Origin: Rhizobium sp. 16-449-1b
GTDB lineage: Bacteria > Pseudomonadota > Alphaproteobacteria > Rhizobiales > Rhizobiaceae
Reading direction: 5' to 3'
NCBI RefSeq assembly: GCF_017741935.1
Contig: NZ_JAGHMH010000029.1
Coordinates: 1 to 64,000 of the forward strand
DNA length: 64,000 bases
Notes under the pieces: generated by a model
Database searches by the model: none
What the model saw: the letters and a program-made list of their open reading frames with translations, nothing else
What the model was told of the DNA's origin: nothing
Shown: positions 61,255 to 64,000 of the stretch, one piece after another
How the letters are laid out: every line of letters begins with the position of its first letter
Numbering within the stretch: position 1 is the first letter of the stretch
Made by a program: the position numbers and the translations under genes

Positions 61255-61511
61255 CTTCAAAAGGATTCGATCTCGGGATTTCCATTTTTGTCGTGGTTCT
61301 AGCTGCGGGGCGCTCGAGTCGGATGGTCGAAGGTCGGGGTCACAAGCTCCTGGCATTATTCAGTGGTCAATCGTTAGTTCGAAGGTCGGTGAGCGCATGC
61401 CGGCGTCTTCCGCGCGTTGATATCGAGATGAGCCGCGTATCACGTCGGACGTGGCCGCCCAAGAATCGGTCGTTGGGAAAAACCAATGCAAAGCGCATAG
61501 TGCCGCGCTAA
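61251..61511 (+). pseudogene. Truncated mocA-like molybdopterin nucleotidyltransferase
   Basis: The first 50 residues carry the nucleotidyltransferase start (FVVVLAAGRSSRMVEGRG, then HKLLALFSGQSLVRRSV), as in MocA/MobA enzymes that make dinucleotide molybdenum cofactors. After about position 61390 the frame continues to 61511 with basic, unrelated sequence, and no other frame restores the family. A whole gene would be near 200 residues. The ATGA overlap with the XdhC gene shows it was once part of the operon. Bases 61512-61808 hold no supported gene. Confidence 0.7.
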
Positions 61512-61808
61512 GACACCGGCCAGCAATTGCTTCTCGCAAATGCCGATCCAAGCTCATGCATTATCCCGATTCCAGTGAGCAAAGCTCGAAGCGCAGTTTT
61601 TTCCAAAACTCCTGCATTGTACTCCAGCGTACGCAGGAGCTCGTTGACGGAACACGGAAGGGCTCACGGACATTGCCCTCTTGGGACCACGGGCGTGTCA
61701 ACTGGACGCGACAGGGATGGTGAACATGGCGATTTTTCCACTTTCTTGCCATGGCCAACGAAATGGCAGTCGAGCGCCCAACCTGTCCGCAGTGGTCCCG
61801 GCCTTCCG

Positions 61809-61833
61809 GGAACCAAGCCACGAGGTCGACGTT
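61809..61833 (+). promoter_or_regulatory. EcfG-type promoter for DUF2171 gene
   Basis: GGAAC (61809-61813) and CGTT (61830-61833) with 16 bases between, 34 bases before the ATG at 61868. Confidence 0.8.
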
Positions 61834-61867
61834 GTCACCATGCAATCAAAACAAGGGAGAAAACACC

Positions 61868-62101
61868 ATGATTTCCGCAGACCAGGTTCACGAGCATATG
61901 GAAGTTATCGGCGCCGACGGTGCGCATGTGGGTACCGTAGACCACATGGACGGCACGTCGCGCATCAAGCTGACGAAGTCGGACTCAGATGATGGTCAGC
62001 ACCACCTCATTCCTCTGGATTGGGTCGACCACGTCGATGAGCACGTCCACCTGACCAAAAATGCCGAAGATGTCCGCAGTCAGTGGTCTTCGGTCAACTG
62101 A
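61868..62101 (+). CDS. DUF2171 small protein
   Basis: The 77-residue protein has the DUF2171 pattern: ISADQVHEHMEVIGADGAHV, GTVDHMDGTSRIKLTKSD and HHLIPLDWVDHVDEHVHL, a PRC-barrel-like beta fold. The ATG at 61868 follows GGGAGAAAA; upstream starts are not supported. With an EcfG promoter before it and a TTCG-loop terminator after it, it is a complete single-gene stress unit. Confidence 0.88.
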   Translation: MISADQVHEHMEVIGADGAHVGTVDHMDGTSRIKLTKSDSDDGQHHLIPLDWVDHVDEHVHLTKNAEDVRSQWSSVN

Positions 62102-62109
62102 CTGTTCGA

Positions 62110-62137
62110 GGAGCCGCTTTCGAGCGGCTCCCTATTT
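62110..62137 (+). terminator. Rho-independent terminator with TTCG loop
   Basis: GGAGCCGCT pairs with AGCGGCTCC around a TTCG tetraloop (62110-62131), followed by CTATTTATTTT. It lies nine bases after the DUF2171 stop. Confidence 0.88.
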
Positions 62138-62478
62138 ATTTTCTCCCGGCGCCCTTCATTGGAAATTCACCAGCCGCCATGCCGAGAGTCGCTATCTTCG
62201 GGTCTGGATCCAGTGGAATTTATTAGCTCGCCGGTTCGATCTCCAGGCACCCTCTGTCTATTAGTGTCTTCTAGGAACTGGCTTCCTGTTCCGTGATGCC
62301 AAATTGCCGCCTGACTACAAAATTGCAGAGCCGCAGATACTAGCCATCGGCGCGAAGTACGGGCGAAGGGATCACCTGATTTTCGAGATAGCTAAACACC
62401 TCGTTTCCATAGGCCGGTGTGCGGCGCCAACGCAGAGCTCGGCCCGACGAGTGCTTAAATAAAAACGTCATCCGACAT
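62138..62478. other. Gene-free stretch with possible protein remnant
   Basis: No gene with a start signal is seen. A plus-strand segment at about 62265-62460 stays open and reads like protein (LPPDYKIAEPQILAIGAKYG) but has no plausible start, so it may be a remnant. Confidence 0.35.
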
Positions 62479-62503
62479 GGAACCTCGGCACACGTTCGGC
62501 GTT
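62479..62503 (+). promoter_or_regulatory. EcfG-type promoter without an ORF
   Basis: GGAAC (62479-62483) and CGTT (62500-62503) with 16 bases between, the exact consensus. A terminator follows within 50 bases and no coding frame lies between. Confidence 0.7.
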
Positions 62504-62509
62504 TTATGT

Positions 62510-62558
62510 CCACTCTGGATCAGCGCCATTGCCCCGCCATAGTGCGGGGCTTCTTTTT
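62510..62558 (+). ncRNA. Candidate very short EcfG-dependent RNA
   Basis: The promoter at 62479-62503 would start a transcript near 62510. It meets a terminator at 62531-62558, where GCCCCGC pairs with GCGGGGC over a six-base loop followed by TTCTTTTTG. The predicted RNA is only about 48 bases, mostly terminator. It may be a genuine small RNA, a transcription decoy, or the joined ends of a deleted gene. Bases 62559-62852 hold no gene. Confidence 0.4.
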
Positions 62559-62852
62559 GTCAGCCGAGAGATATTGCCGCCCCTGGACGGGCTTGTACCC
62601 CGAAGCTGCGTAGCCTTCGCCAATTGAAGTATTTCAAGTTGGACAGAAGCTTGGCTGCCGATGCTGTGGCACCAGACTTCTGCCACACGGCACACGGCGA
62701 GCACCTTTCACGGTTGGCCGTCGCTATTGAAAATGTTGCCGAATGGCAGCACCTCCGACAATCTCTCTTCGATACAGTGTCGGCGCTTTACCAAAGCAAT
62801 ATGGATGCTATCAATTCTCTTGGCGATTCGCGCCGGGTTAGGGGTATACTAT

Positions 62853-63416
62853 ATGACGGCATCGATCGGTCGCGCGGTATTGCTGGCTGCAAGCGTGACA
62901 AACATGTTTTTCGTGTCTCTAACTGCCCACGCGGATGAAAAGATCTTCGACGAATTGCGCTTTGGCGCTTCCGCATCCGTACAGGGCGGCCACAGCCATG
63001 AAGATGGCGTCTTCCCTGAGGTCACGGTGTTCTTCGACCCGTTCGGCCAGGATGCGGCAGCCGACTGGAAGCAGACGCTTGCTCGCCCGCGCATTAACCT
63101 CGGAACGTCCATAGGCACCGCCGGTGAAGCGACGCAAATCTTCGGAGGTCTGTCGTGGACTGTCAATTTCTACGAAAAGGTGTTTGCCGAAGCCGGTTTC
63201 GGTGGCGTCTGGCATAATGGCAACCTCGACTATGCGAAGGACGGTCCAGAGCTCGGCTGTCGCTTTATGTTTCATGAGTATGTCGGTGCGGGTTATCGCT
63301 TCGACGCGCACTGGAATGTCTTGGCGCAGGTTGCTCACTCCTCGCACGCCAATCTGTGCGACGGCCCCAATAGCGGCATGACACGAGCCGGTATTCAGGT
63401 TGGCTACAGGTTCTAA
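62853..63416 (+). CDS. PagL-like lipid A 3-O-deacylase
   Basis: The 187-residue protein has a signal peptide (AVLLAASVTNMFFVSLTAHA, ending near residue 27) and a beta-barrel-like body (PRINLGTSIGTAGEATQIFG, VNFYEKVFAEAGFGGVWHNG). The C-terminal AQVAHSSHANLCDGPNSG contains the His-Ser active-site pattern of PagL acyl hydrolases and the protein ends in an aromatic (GYRF), as outer-membrane proteins do. It would trim acyl chains from lipid A. The ATG at 62853 is chosen to fit the signal peptide. Confidence 0.8.
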   Translation: MTASIGRAVLLAASVTNMFFVSLTAHADEKIFDELRFGASASVQGGHSHEDGVFPEVTVFFDPFGQDAAADWKQTLARPRINLGTSIGTAGEATQIFGGLSWTVNFYEKVFAEAGFGGVWHNGNLDYAKDGPELGCRFMFHEYVGAGYRFDAHWNVLAQVAHSSHANLCDGPNSGMTRAGIQVGYRF

Positions 63417-63608
63417 ACTGAACGCCTGTCTGAAGTCCAGGACCGCGAGCTCAACGACTCGATGACGTGCCTTTGGCGTCACGGCATCGGATAGCTAGCG
63501 TCGGGTAGCCAACGGAAGCTCTTCGGGTCGTTGCGGCTGATGTGGGCGAAGTCGACGCCTTTAGGGCTCCTTTCAACGAACTTAGAAAACCAACTGGTTG
63601 CTTCCGCA

Positions 63609-63839
63609 TCATACGGGCTGTCGGTTAAACTCAGACAACCACTTATGCTTCGTTGCCGCCTTCTCCAGCGCCGGAACTGTGACATTACCGGCTTGGAACA
63701 GGCTGACAAGCACTGCACCTGCTAGGACCCCGTCCGCCGACGTCGGCTCAACCTTATGCTTGCCGCACCAATCGCGAAGGACCGCTTCTATCACTTTCAG
63801 CTCTTCTGAGCCGAACGTCCTATTTAATTGAAATGTCAT
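63609..63839 (-). CDS. Hypothetical protein, paralogous to 38248-38562
   Basis: The 76-residue protein begins MTFQLNRTFGSEELKVIEAV and continues with LAGAVLVSLFQAGNVTVPAL, aligning with the core of the protein at 38248-38562. The ATG has TTGGGGA upstream. The C-terminal part (ATKHKWLSEFNRQP) is basic. The bases 63417-63608 and 63840-64000 show no gene. Function unknown. Confidence 0.65.
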   Translation of the reverse strand: MTFQLNRTFGSEELKVIEAVLRDWCGKHKVEPTSADGVLAGAVLVSLFQAGNVTVPALEKAATKHKWLSEFNRQPV

Positions 63840-64000
63840 ACTATTGTCCCCAAAAAGTGCGAGCTAATGCGAACACATAACTGGATGCGCCTAACCGAAT
63901 TTCAAGCGCTGGTCAGAAATCAAAATTCAGTGTCTGCCCAGCATCACACCAAACGTTCAAAGCTTAGTTTTTCCGCCATGCTCATCTTCAAGCAAGAGCA

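Noticed and set aside
62225..62262. GGTTCGATCTC followed by a CACC-like end, resembling a tRNA 3' end or attachment site
   Set aside because: The flanking bases cannot form a T-stem and no acceptor or anticodon arm is present.
1..64000. Search for CRISPR arrays, insertion sequences, integrases, replication or conjugation genes
   Set aside because: No direct-repeat arrays, transposase or integrase motifs, or rep/tra-like proteins were seen, so no mobile element is claimed.

Overview
The window looks like an accessory or stress-adaptation region of a Rhizobiales genome (Rhizobiaceae-like: Rhizobium, Sinorhizobium or Agrobacterium relatives). The grounds are: tandem Ku genes with a PE-Lig-Pol LigD, a bacteriophytochrome, several HWE/HisKA_2 histidine kinases, many small proteins of families common in rhizobia (DUF982, DUF2934, DUF3309, DUF4142, DUF892, CsbD, DUF2171), and about 24 intergenic copies of GGAAC-N17/18-GTT, the promoter signature of the alphaproteobacterial general stress sigma factor EcfG (RpoE2 in Sinorhizobium). 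No replication, transfer or transposition gene, CRISPR array or tRNA was seen, so chromosome versus plasmid cannot be decided.

Layout. 0-6 kb: small uncharacterised genes, a DUF982 protein, a 6-phosphogluconate-dehydrogenase-like oxidoreductase and a DnaQ-like exonuclease. 6-13 kb: a double-strand-break repair block (csbD-like gene, ligD, two ku genes) with a candidate EcfG-driven small RNA between ligD and ku. 13-20 kb: GST, a broken flavodoxin-like reductase, an SDR, a haloacetate-dehalogenase-like hydrolase, a GGDEF cyclase and a K+ channel. 20-26 kb: large catalase, ferritin-like DUF892 protein, a DUF2934-receiver fusion, a frameshifted DUF4142 gene and a DUF883-like protein. 26-31 kb: bacteriophytochrome kinase and hybrid kinase. 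31-44 kb: membrane and envelope proteins (DUF3309, DUF1206, TIGR02587/TIGR02588, YihY, MscS), two small paralogue families, HD, PNPOx-like and GFA-like proteins, a response regulator and a hydrolase. 44-56 kb: two further sensor kinases, alpha-amylase, lipoproteins, membrane proteins, exonuclease III. 56-62 kb: a paoABC-like periplasmic aldehyde oxidoreductase operon with its XdhC-type maturation factor and a truncated molybdopterin nucleotidyltransferase. 62-64 kb: DUF2171 protein, a second candidate EcfG-driven small RNA, and a PagL-like lipid A deacylase.

How it fits together. The EcfG-type sites lie in the correct orientation in front of repair, detoxification, osmotic-channel, envelope and small hydrophilic genes, often in divergent pairs. 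HWE/HisKA_2 kinases, the class that feeds the PhyR-NepR-EcfG partner switch, are interleaved, and one is itself preceded by an EcfG site and ends in a PFxFATGY-type receiver. PhyR, NepR and EcfG themselves are not in the window. The region therefore reads as a general-stress-response island combining sensors with output genes.

Several genes are broken by single-base lesions (DUF4142, a polytopic membrane protein, a GXWXG/DUF4334 gene, a flavodoxin-like reductase) and a mocA-like gene is truncated. This is either ongoing gene decay or, for the homopolymer cases, sequencing error. Five very small genes (25 to 59 aa) are called here from start signals, promoters or family resemblance.
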